A stretch of DNA of 64,000 nucleotides. It comes from Porticoccaceae bacterium UBA4026 (GTDB lineage: Bacteria > Pseudomonadota > Gammaproteobacteria > Pseudomonadales > Porticoccaceae). The stretch spans positions 151,583 to 215,582 of the forward strand of contig DGAQ01000073.1 in NCBI GenBank assembly GCA_002382445.1, read 5' to 3'. Each line of letters opens with the position of its first letter. Within the stretch, counting starts at the first letter, position 1. Positions 39,701-46,318 of this stretch are shown here, piece after piece. Made by a program: the position numbers and the translations under genes. Below the pieces are notes generated by a model. That model did not search any database and had not been told where the DNA came from. It saw nothing but the letters and a program-made list of their open reading frames with translations.

Positions 39701-41131
39701 TTGACCAGCTTCGAGACACTAGGAACTGCCCGTAGCATCAGGCTATCTTTTGATGATTCGACTGCCTACCTTGCAAATGGGTCTAGTGGTATGCAAATTG
39801 TTGATGTTAAGAATCCATCAGAGCCGCTGATGATGGGTTCTATTGCTTCTAACGAAAGTTTTATGTTCGCCTTGACGATGTCTGGCGACGGAAAGCATAT
39901 CTACACAACGGACGATTCAGGCCTGTTAAGAACGATTGATGTGGCTGACGCGTCTAATCCTGTCCAGGTTCGATCTACCCTCGCATCCAGAGATACCTGG
40001 CGCATTGATATGTCATCTGACAATAAGCGGGTGTATTTGGCAGACGGTTACACTGGCTTTAAAGTGGTCGATGTTTCTTTCAGTGAGCGACTAGCTGGCA
40101 GTAAGATACAGCCAAATGTTACCTACATCCATGCTGGGCAAAGTTCCATCAATGACTCTTTCTCCTTTAAGGTTAATGATGGATTAGATGACAGCAATAT
40201 CTCTACTGTAGATTTGAAGTTCATAGCGGACCGTGACAGCGATGGTATTGAAGATTACATCGATAACTGTCCAGACAAAGCCAACCAAGATCAGATTGAC
40301 ACCGATGGCGACTTAGTCGGAGATGCCTGTGATGACGATGATGACAATGATGGCGTTGCTGATAGTAGTGATGCATTCCCATTAGATAATCTAGAAAGCG
40401 TAGATTCTGATAATGATGGCGTTGGAGATAATTCTGATTGGGCGCCGAACGACAGCTCTGAATCTGCCGATACCGATGGTGATGGTGTAGGTGATAATGC
40501 CGATGCTTTTCCAGAAGATGCGACAGAGACATTAGATACCGATAGTGATGGCACTGGTGACAATGTAGATCCCGATATTGATGGTGATGGTGTGCTTAAT
40601 GAGGATGATCTATTTCCAAAGCAAGCTGAGTACAGTCTTGATTCAGACAGTGATGGTATGCCAGATGCTTGGGAAACTCGGTTTGGTCTTGATCCAAATG
40701 ACGCCTCCGATGCGGCTTTAGATGAAGATGGAGATGGTGTGACTAATCTCGAGGAGTTTCTTGCTGGAACACCACCCTCTGGTTCAATTGATATTGATGG
40801 CAATGGCAAATATGACGCTTTGACCGACGGGTTGTTATTACTCAGAGGAATGTTTGGATTGAGCGATTCTCCGTTAATTGATGGTGCGGTGGCTTCTGAT
40901 GCCGTCTATAGGACATCAATTGACATTCAATCTAGAATTACATTATTGGGTGATTTAGCTGATATTGATGGTAATGGCGATATAGATGCCTTAACCGATG
41001 GGTTGCTTACATTGAGATACCTCTTTGGCTTAGAGGGCGACCCCTTGATCGCTGGAGTGGTGGCGTCTGACGCGACTAGAACTGCGGCTGAGATTGAGGC
41101 CCATCTAGAGGCTTTGACGCCTGCGCCTTAG
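33725..41131 (+). CDS. Giant secreted multidomain protein: metzincin protease, P domain, two LVIVD propellers, TSP3 repeats, dockerin-like end
   Basis: 2468-aa exported protein. Signal peptide at 1-24 and a presumed prodomain to about 200. Reprolysin-like zinc metalloprotease (about 220-435): HEMGHQIGANH at 359-369 is the metzincin HExxHxxGxxH site, and STIMGYAG is the Met-turn. Ig/FnIII-like modules run to about 870; proprotein-convertase P domain at about 875-1011. Cadherin-like domain at 1015-1424 interrupted by a seven-blade LVIVD propeller (about 1068-1371). BspA-type leucine-rich LRR_5 repeats about 1428-1571. A second cadherin-like domain (about 1758-2169) is interrupted by another seven-blade propeller (about 1811-2120). 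Thrombospondin type 3 Ca2+ repeats (DTDGDGVGDNADAFPEDATE type) about 2169-2350. Two dockerin-like EF-hands (DIDGNGKYDALTDGLLLLR) about 2353-2468. It is single-gene, with a terminator behind. No sorting signal recognised. Target and role are unknown; digestion or adhesion at the cell exterior is inference. Confidence 0.88.
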   Translation: MSILSRLFTVLFVLFLLASNGFASDVDIPGNDKNGAEGYWSFHGKASDNLAVSSFDADLPSSIILSLDEGELRESLDSTIGKGATNTVVYLPNTDGKILRFQVIEKSNFSPVLAAKFPDIKSYRGFSLDQPAVRMYFSNSPLGLEATIIDSVLNIRTTIRKISKADNRYIAYTKLDVNRSKEPFSCSTPEPLTAGLKPKVRVNLAGEMSSLTRWSDESALTKYRLAVAVNGQYTSYHGGTKAAALSAINTTLTRLNFIFETDIGIKLELVDNNDEIIYTDSNTDPFEDTIDSNTNAPLQTTIDSVIGSANYDIGHLFSGTGGGGNAGAIGAVCNVASKGSGWSASGQPRGNSFANLVAHEMGHQIGANHTFSFRSEGTGVNVEPASGSTIMGYAGTGQDDMAFYADNYYHNVSIVQSLAYLKSQSCHVKTIIDNNVPTVDPVSDYTIPVGTPFVLTGSASDADAADTLTYTWEQKDDGLVPSSTFGPTNTQGANFRSLLPSQVPVRYFPLLSSVISGELTLDDPYIGSPWETLSTVPREFNFAFTARDNSSGGGGVAYTDMKVTVVDNDGDDTIVGAFSVTSQGLANVYIAESPRMVNWNVAGTDQAPISVSNVDITMSTDSGLTYPYSLAENTVNDGSHEITMPDVVTSTARIRVAAVGNIFYAINTQDFGITRDDIVLTVNQLDYSVCQNNSVVSPIIYETATKYTDVALFSAENGPSGLSVAFNPTSATITNTSVEVTFSAAGDLAAGTYSVDVLATSPERTQKVTYNIKNFSPDFEVLNLSAPADGVTIERLLTSLQWEAQENADNYVLEIASDQDFNDILLTRTVSTNSSVVKGLAGKTVYYWRVAPSNFCGSGTAGAAYSFITPDQIGAVDLPKAIADVADTRVTSVLTVAENLRITDVNVYLGISHTWPQDLTVTLTSPAGVSVDLLTAPCGGDDDIDVVFDDEGSELVCSVNPPSVSGIIRPQGGNLSIFNEQSSQGDWTLTLLDSYDADGGSIDYLALEIATDGEWSNTAPIAFAQFATTATQVIALTLEGLDPERLPLTYELVDSPTDGDLVGANLVSTVLDTSTSSGQARDVALSADGNTLFVADYNSGLRILDVTNPGDPVQLGAVDTAAGTARGIAISSDNKTVYLANAQTGLQLVDVSDLSSPSLLGSYNTPGSAQDVVISPDGNTAFVADNNGGLQIVDVSNTSSPSLVSSLTAFTAAYDIDVSQDGKYVYVADQTSGLVVVNVENLSNPISLATIGTAGFSSGVTLSNSGNKAYVADFNSGVLIFDVTDPGVPVQIGSYDTNGSSYKIDVSDDDHNIYVADGAGLRVLDVRTPGSVKSLADVSLDEVSYAVAAASDGNSVFVATGSGGIKVLGLAVKTYKSGDTVPQSVVFRSSAEAFIPEGYSDSFTFRVSDGNLLSNIAVVDVLFVTESKNDGTWTYISGANGNLSITGCLSTCPTSLVIPSAINGSPVTAISSAAFAESTATLLSVPNTVTSIGDYAFVRSNITKATIGASVSSIGASAFAYNQLVALSFLGDKPTLANDAFLSNRALDYISYCTDKLGWPGDPISTGTNLVIPVVGCDAVSKNNASLDEIVTAVQTGDAVSITAEDLGQVLGLVNIDSSNIGLYQGMIQMSLNLTYGEVRIADLQALIDDANKAVLDCALNVYIIDVSQGEHGSEVSWELKDSSGEQQLSGGAPYNDLACIADGRYTLQMSDTNAAGTNNGWDFSDFVIAADTKVLFTHTLDSGTSGSVAVNVGSYPNQAPVATEGLSAELEQAQSSDFELSATDADDDPLTYILETAPEYGSVIAYAGNKGVIGEVFLGGGGGVRGVAVSSDDQYAFLADYTDGLKVLDISNPEKPTIAGTYPISAGQLYNIALSADDQTIFVASVGNGVMIFDVSDPTKPVLLSTLTREGTAYPLDIVMSSDGNTLFVAAWEFFLTVDVSDPANPVLKHSVGTDDYAWGVALSSDDKTVYLAGGSYMQVFDVTDSASPVSLTSFETLGTARSIRLSFDDSTAYLANGSSGMQIVDVKNPSEPLMMGSIASNESFMFALTMSGDGKHIYTTDDSGLLRTIDVADASNPVQVRSTLASRDTWRIDMSSDNKRVYLADGYTGFKVVDVSFSERLAGSKIQPNVTYIHAGQSSINDSFSFKVNDGLDDSNISTVDLKFIADRDSDGIEDYIDNCPDKANQDQIDTDGDLVGDACDDDDDNDGVADSSDAFPLDNLESVDSDNDGVGDNSDWAPNDSSESADTDGDGVGDNADAFPEDATETLDTDSDGTGDNVDPDIDGDGVLNEDDLFPKQAEYSLDSDSDGMPDAWETRFGLDPNDASDAALDEDGDGVTNLEEFLAGTPPSGSIDIDGNGKYDALTDGLLLLRGMFGLSDSPLIDGAVASDAVYRTSIDIQSRITLLGDLADIDGNGDIDALTDGLLTLRYLFGLEGDPLIAGVVASDATRTAAEIEAHLEALTPAP

Positions 41132-41667
41132 AGCGCTTAAGTTTCTGGCCACCTCAGAGGCAGTGCATGTGTTGGATAATGGTGAGTCTCTTGATGGCTT
41201 GATGTCGGGGTTTAGGCAGGTAATAATCTGATGTTAAGAGTTCTAAAAAGCCGCCCTGAGGTGGCTTTTTAGTTTTAGAGAGTCTTCTAAATATTCAATT
41301 AGATAAACCTTTTCATGTTCGTTAATTGATGCGTATTTTTGATAAAGACCCTGCCTATTACCTAAAGTCTAGATACACGAAAAAAAAGGCTCTATTTGCG
41401 TGCAGGGCTCTTGCCAAAATCGGACAAGTTAGGTACCTTAAAAGAGCTAGATCTAATAACAAGAAAGGGTTCTTCCCTAGATATTATTGTTAGGCGAAAG
41501 AAACCCATACGTTTGGGGTATTTTATGCCACGAAAACTGTACAAGGATTATTCTTTTTACAGCCCTCTTTATCGTCTGTCTCAGATGGTCAGATACTTTT
41601 TTGATTTAATAATTATTTTTCCTGTCAGTAATGCTGCATGTCAATACTTCATTGATGGAGAGTCTTA
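41132..41667. other. Intergenic region before the nuo operon
   Basis: 536 bp with no convincing gene. It contains the terminator at 41245-41270 and then AT-rich DNA that should carry the nuo promoter. Short CCCTGC/GCAGGG arms occur near 41350 and 41402, too far apart to call a structure. A TTG-initiated 90-codon frame (41396-41668) ends one base into nuoA; it has no SD and no recognisable domain, so it is not annotated as a gene. Confidence 0.5.
41245..41270 (+). terminator. Rho-independent terminator after the giant protein
   Basis: Eleven-base-pair stem: AAAAAGCCGCC (41245-41255) with GGTGGCTTTTT (41260-41270, one G-T wobble) around a CTGA loop. The A-run and T-run flank the GC core, so it could act in both directions. 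It lies 114 bp after the giant-protein stop. Confidence 0.85.
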
Positions 41668-42087
41668 GTGGTTAATTCCTACGCTAATGAAATTTGGCCG
41701 CTGGCGGTTTATTTTGTCATGGTGATTCTTCTAGTAATCACTATGTTGGTACTTTCTTGGTTGCTCGGACAAAGGCGTCGTGAAGCAGCGACCAACGATC
41801 CGTTTGAGTCAGGTATTGTTTCTGTCGGTGGCTCGCAAATTCGTATTTCGGTCGAATTCTATCTGGTAGCCATTTTCTTCGTTATTTTCGATTTGGAAAC
41901 CGTCTTTATCTTTGCCTGGGCGATAGCCTTTTTTGAACTCGGTTGGCAGGGCTATCTATCGATGGTGATATTTATCGCAATACTAGGTTTGGCACTAGTT
42001 TATGAGTGGCGGTCTGGTGCGTTGGACTGGGGTAATAAAACTCGCGTTGGATTAAAAGAAGCGCAAAAATTGGCTGAGGTGAAATAA
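41668..42087 (+). CDS. nuoA: NADH-quinone oxidoreductase subunit A
   Basis: Small membrane subunit at the junction of the peripheral and membrane arms of complex I. 139 aa from GTG, with GGAG at 41657-41660. Three hydrophobic segments (about 10-35, 62-86, 92-112); the family block [12 protein letters not shown] and the [11 protein letters not shown] stretch are present. First gene of a complete nuoA-N operon; overlaps nuoB by one base. Confidence 0.97.
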   Translation: MVNSYANEIWPLAVYFVMVILLVITMLVLSWLLGQRRREAATNDPFESGIVSVGGSQIRISVEFYLVAIFFVIFDLETVFIFAWAIAFFELGWQGYLSMVIFIAILGLALVYEWRSGALDWGNKTRVGLKEAQKLAEVK

Positions 42088-42725
42088 TGGATTGGAGTTT
42101 AACGAGGCCCGAACAGGGCAATGTGGTTGGCCAAAGCGAAGACTTCATTGAAGAGCAGGTTAAGCGTAATGTAGCCTTTGCCAAACTTGAAGATTTAGTT
42201 GCTTGGGGCCGCGCCCATTCCTTATGGCCGTTCAATTTTGGTCTTTCTTGCTGCTATGTTGAGATGGCGACTTCTTTTACGAGTCGACATGATATAGCGC
42301 GCTTTGGCTCTGAGGTTATTCGGGCCACGCCGCGCCAAGCGGATTTGATGGTTATTTCAGGGACCTGTTTTTTAAAAATGGCGCCAGTGATTCAGCGCCT
42401 TTATGAGCAACTGCTAGAGCCTCGGTGGATCATCTCTATGGGGTCCTGTGCTAACTCTGGTGGCATGTACGATATTTATTCCGTGGTGCAGGGTGTGGAC
42501 AAGTTTATTCCAGTAGATGTTTATGTCCCCGGCTGTCCACCTCGACCAGAAGCTCTCATGCAGGGCTTGATAATGCTTCAAGAATCGATTGGCAAGGAGC
42601 GGCGTCCTATTACTTGGGCCGCAGGGGATCAAACGATCGTCAAGCCGGCCAAAATCAGCAAGCGTGATGAACTTACCGCGCAACGCATTCAGGCAACCGA
42701 ATTAAGGGAACCGAAAAACAGCTAG
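42087..42725 (+). CDS. nuoB: NADH-quinone oxidoreductase subunit B
   Basis: Peripheral-arm subunit carrying the N2 [4Fe-4S] cluster that reduces quinone. 212 aa. Cluster cysteines in [24 protein letters not shown] and VPGCPPRPE are all present. Start overlaps the nuoA stop (TAATG). Confidence 0.98.
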   Translation: MDWSLTRPEQGNVVGQSEDFIEEQVKRNVAFAKLEDLVAWGRAHSLWPFNFGLSCCYVEMATSFTSRHDIARFGSEVIRATPRQADLMVISGTCFLKMAPVIQRLYEQLLEPRWIISMGSCANSGGMYDIYSVVQGVDKFIPVDVYVPGCPPRPEALMQGLIMLQESIGKERRPITWAAGDQTIVKPAKISKRDELTAQRIQATELREPKNS

Positions 42726-42753
42726 GGTCCCAACAACACACTGAGAGGGTTAA

Positions 42754-44505
42754 ATGCAGACGGCTGAATCAATGGTTCATAGCCAAGTAGAAGAAACCTT
42801 GTATCGCCAGTTTGGGCAGGAGCAGTTTATTGTCCAATCAACGGCCGACTCCATTCTGACACTGTGGGTGCCTAGATCCCTTTTGTCTGACGTTTTAAGA
42901 TCCCTCAAACCCCAGTTTTCTATGCTCTACGATCTGTTTGCGATCGATGAGCGCACGCGTCAAAATCGTGCGGGTCAGCAAGCTTCAGATTTCACTGTTG
43001 TTTATCAGTTGCTCTCTATGGAGCGCAATGATGATATTCGCATCAAGGTGGCCTTATCCGAACCTGAGCTAAACCTGCCTACGATTATTAGTATTTGGCC
43101 TAACGCAAATTGGTACGAGCGAGAGGCTTGGGATATGTTTGGTGTAGTCTTTGATGGCCATCCCAACCTTTATCGTATTCTTCTTCCGCCAACCTGGGAG
43201 GGTCATGCGTTACGTAAAGACCATCCAGCCCGAGCCACAGAGATGGCTCCGTTTGAAATGGGCCCTGAACGGGTTGCTAAAGAACAGGAGGCGCTGCGGT
43301 TTCGTCCTGAAGAGTGGGGGATGGAAAAGGCCAGCGAAGATAGCGAATATATGTTCCTCAATTTGGGTCCCAATCATCCCAGTGTTCACGGTGTGTTTCG
43401 GGTTGCTCTTCAGTTAGATGGTGAGGTGATTGTTGATTCTGTGCCGGACATTGGTTACCACCATCGGGGTGCGGAAAAGATGGGCGAACGCCAAACTTGG
43501 CATACCTACATTCCCTATACAGACCGAATTGATTATCTTGGTGGGGTGATGAATAACCTAGCCTATATTCAGTCGGTGGAAATGTTGGGGGGTGTTGTGG
43601 TGCCCGAACGAGCCAAAATTATTCGCATTATGTTGGCCGAACTGTTCAGAATTTCCAGCCACCTAGTGTTTTATGGGACTTTTGTTCAAGACGTGGGTCA
43701 GATGTCACCCGTGTTTTATATGTTCGCTGATCGCGAGCGATTGTTCGGCATTATTGAGGCGATTACCGGTGGGCGTATGCACCCCGCATGGTTCCGCATT
43801 GGCGGTGTTGCTCAGGACCTACCCGAGGGCTGGGACAAGCTGGTTCGCGAGTTCATTGATTTTTTGCCTGCCCGCCTAGATCACTACGACAGGATGGCAA
43901 TGCAGAACAAAATACTGAAAGATCGTACTGTAGGCATTGGTGTCTATACCCAGCAAGAGGCGATTGATTGGGGTATCACCGGGCCTGGGTTGCGTGCGAC
44001 CGGTTGTGATTGGGATGTGCGTAAAAAACGTCCCTACGGTGGCTATGATCAGTTCGACTTTGAGGTTCCCGTTTCTCACAATGGCGACTGTTACGATCGT
44101 GCTGAATTGCGTATTGAAGAAATGCGTCAGAGCCTACGTATCATTCGCCAGTGCCTAGACAATATGCCCGGAGGGGCTTACAAGAGTGACCACAGGCTTA
44201 CTACGCCGCCGCCGAGAGAGAAAACAATGGAAGACATTGAGACTCTTATCCACCATTTTCTCAATGTTAGCTGGGGGCCAGTGGTGCCAGCGGGAGAGGC
44301 CTCGGTAATGATTGAGGCAACTAAAGGGATAAATAGTTACCACTTAATTAGTGATGGTGGGACTAACTCTTATAGAACTCGTATACGAACCCCTTCTTTC
44401 CCTCACTTACAGCAAATACCTTTAATTAGTAAAGGCCTGATGATCCCTGATTTGATAGCCATTATCGCCAGTATCGATTTTGTTATGGCGGATGTTGACC
44501 GATGA
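42754..44505 (+). CDS. nuoCD: NADH-quinone oxidoreductase fused subunit C/D
   Basis: Fusion of the 30-kDa (C, about residues 1-180) and 49-kDa (D, about 195-583) subunits, the form usual in gammaproteobacteria. The C part has [19 protein letters not shown]. The D part has [22 protein letters not shown] and [17 protein letters not shown], part of the quinone-binding cavity. 583 aa (E. coli 600). 28 bp after nuoB, 4-bp overlap with nuoE. Confidence 0.98.
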   Translation: MQTAESMVHSQVEETLYRQFGQEQFIVQSTADSILTLWVPRSLLSDVLRSLKPQFSMLYDLFAIDERTRQNRAGQQASDFTVVYQLLSMERNDDIRIKVALSEPELNLPTIISIWPNANWYEREAWDMFGVVFDGHPNLYRILLPPTWEGHALRKDHPARATEMAPFEMGPERVAKEQEALRFRPEEWGMEKASEDSEYMFLNLGPNHPSVHGVFRVALQLDGEVIVDSVPDIGYHHRGAEKMGERQTWHTYIPYTDRIDYLGGVMNNLAYIQSVEMLGGVVVPERAKIIRIMLAELFRISSHLVFYGTFVQDVGQMSPVFYMFADRERLFGIIEAITGGRMHPAWFRIGGVAQDLPEGWDKLVREFIDFLPARLDHYDRMAMQNKILKDRTVGIGVYTQQEAIDWGITGPGLRATGCDWDVRKKRPYGGYDQFDFEVPVSHNGDCYDRAELRIEEMRQSLRIIRQCLDNMPGGAYKSDHRLTTPPPREKTMEDIETLIHHFLNVSWGPVVPAGEASVMIEATKGINSYHLISDGGTNSYRTRIRTPSFPHLQQIPLISKGLMIPDLIAIIASIDFVMADVDR

Positions 44506-45020
44506 GTAATGCAAAGATGATTCAAAGTGACATCAGTTCAGTACTTACGTCGCAAGAGATGGCTGAGATAGATCATGAGCTTGAACATATACCTTATAAA
44601 TCGGGGGCTGCTATTGACGCTTTAAAAATAGTTCAGGCTGGGCGCGGCTGGGTGTCTGATGAGAGCCTTCAAGCCATCGCCAAATATCTAGATATGTCGG
44701 CCGAAGAGTTAGAGGGGGTGGCTACTTTTTATAACTTAATTTATCGCCGTCCAGTGGGCGAAAAAGTCATTCTATTTTGTGATAGCGTAAGTTGCTGGAT
44801 AAGTGGTTGCGACGGTATTAAGCAAACTATTTCTGACACCTTGGGTATCGACTACGGCGAGACCACTGAGGATAATCGTTACACGCTTCTGCCTGTTCCC
44901 TGTTTGGGTGCCTGTGACAGGGCACCGGTGATGATGGTCGGCGATGATCTGATCACCCATCTTGATGATAATAAAATTAGTGAGATTTTTGCCAGTAGTA
45001 AATCGGGAGGTCAGTCTTGA
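44502..45020 (+). CDS. nuoE: NADH-quinone oxidoreductase subunit E
   Basis: Carries the N1a [2Fe-2S] cluster next to NuoF. 172 aa, thioredoxin-like fold. Cluster ligands are in CDSVSC (C-x4-C) and CLGACDRAP (C-x3-C). A helical N-terminus precedes them. ATGA overlap with nuoCD, one-base overlap with nuoF. Confidence 0.97.
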   Translation: MSNAKMIQSDISSVLTSQEMAEIDHELEHIPYKSGAAIDALKIVQAGRGWVSDESLQAIAKYLDMSAEELEGVATFYNLIYRRPVGEKVILFCDSVSCWISGCDGIKQTISDTLGIDYGETTEDNRYTLLPVPCLGACDRAPVMMVGDDLITHLDDNKISEIFASSKSGGQS

Positions 45021-46315
45021 TGGAGAAAGTACTGACTCGCAACATTGAGCCCGGTAAAGCACCCACTGACATGGCCGCCTACGAGGCCAATGGTGGCTAT
45101 CAAGGTCTACGTAAAGCTATGTTGGGTATGTCCCCCCTAGAGTGCCGGGAGGTTGTCAGCGCATCTAATCTGCGCGGACGTGGAGGCGCTGGATTTCCCA
45201 CCGGCATGAAGTGGAGCTTTGTGCCGATGGATGATAAATGCACGCCGGGCCACAAATATTTAGTCTGTAATGCCGATGAAATGGAGCCGGGTGCCTTTAA
45301 AGATCGTCTGCTGATGGAGTACGACCCACATCAACTCATCGAAGGGATGATTTTGTCGGCATATTGTATTGGCGCTGACCTTTCTTACATCTTTATTCGA
45401 GGTGAGTATGTGGTGGCCATTGAGCGCCTTCGCCAAGCCTTGGTTGAGTGTTATGCCAAAGGTTATCTTGGCGATAATATTCTCGGTAGTGGCTTCAAAC
45501 TTGATATGTACGTCCACCCCAGTGCCGGTCGCTATATCTGTGGTGAAGAAACGGCCCTCATTAATGCACTTGAAGGTAAGAGAGCAAATCCTAGAGCGAA
45601 GCCACCATTTCCTCAGGTGAGTGGGCTGTGGGGTCGCCCGACTATCGTTAATAATGTCGAAACTCTGTGTAACATCCCTCATATTATTGATCGTGGCGCT
45701 GAGTGGTTTAAGAGTCTCGGTGTGGGTGAAGATGCGGGTACTAAAATTTTTGGTGTTAGTGGGCGAGTTAAAAATCCCGGCTGTTGGGAGCTTCCGATGG
45801 GCACCCCAATCCGTGAAATTCTTGAAAACCATGCTGGAGGCATGCAAGACGGCTTGCAGCTGAAAGGGTTTTTGCCTGGTGGTGGTTCAACCGACTTTTT
45901 AACACAGGAACATCTCGATTTAGCTATGGACTATAACGTCATTAGTAAAGCGGGTAGTCGCATGGGTACAGGCACCATGATTATTCTTGATGACCAGACT
46001 TGCCCGGTGGGAATGGTGTTAAATTTGATTCGCTTTTTTGCCCATGAATCTTGTGGGTTTTGCACGCCTTGTCGTGATGGTCTGCCTTGGACAAGACAGG
46101 TACTAGAAGAGATAGAGCAGGGTCGAGGCAAAACAGAAGATTTGGATACGCTGGAATACCAAATTAACTATATAGGCGCGATCGGTAACACGCATTGTGC
46201 TCTAGCGCCGGGAGCTATGGAGCCGCTGCAAAGTGCACTTAAATACTTCCGTGAGGATTTTGAGCGACATATTAGTGGTAGCTGTTGCCCTTACCACTCA
46301 GGAAAGGGAGCCTAA
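45020..46315 (+). CDS. nuoF: NADH-quinone oxidoreductase subunit F
   Basis: NADH- and FMN-binding subunit with the N3 [4Fe-4S] cluster. 431 aa. GRGGAGFPTGMKW is the nucleotide-binding block, GRYICGEETALINALEG the FMN block, ESCGFCTPCRDG plus a downstream Cys in NTHCALAPGA the N3 ligands. ATG at 45020 (TGATG) has GGGAGG at 45006-45011; the TTG three bases upstream is less likely. Confidence 0.97.
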   Translation: MEKVLTRNIEPGKAPTDMAAYEANGGYQGLRKAMLGMSPLECREVVSASNLRGRGGAGFPTGMKWSFVPMDDKCTPGHKYLVCNADEMEPGAFKDRLLMEYDPHQLIEGMILSAYCIGADLSYIFIRGEYVVAIERLRQALVECYAKGYLGDNILGSGFKLDMYVHPSAGRYICGEETALINALEGKRANPRAKPPFPQVSGLWGRPTIVNNVETLCNIPHIIDRGAEWFKSLGVGEDAGTKIFGVSGRVKNPGCWELPMGTPIREILENHAGGMQDGLQLKGFLPGGGSTDFLTQEHLDLAMDYNVISKAGSRMGTGTMIILDDQTCPVGMVLNLIRFFAHESCGFCTPCRDGLPWTRQVLEEIEQGRGKTEDLDTLEYQINYIGAIGNTHCALAPGAMEPLQSALKYFREDFERHISGSCCPYHSGKGA

Positions 46316-46318
46316 ACT

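Noticed and set aside
40221..40809. Long minus-strand frames (Ser/Pro- and His-rich) opposite the giant protein C-terminus
   Set aside because: They mirror the Asp-rich TSP3 repeat (GAT/GAC codons) on the other strand; low-complexity shadow, not a gene.
41396..41668. 90-codon frame before nuoA that ends one base into nuoA
   Set aside because: Starts at TTG with no ribosome binding site and shows no recognisable domain. The one-base overlap with nuoA is intriguing but not enough; chance is the simpler view.
45260..45847. 195-codon minus-strand frame opposite nuoF
   Set aside because: Fully inside a certain gene on the other strand, no SD or homology features.
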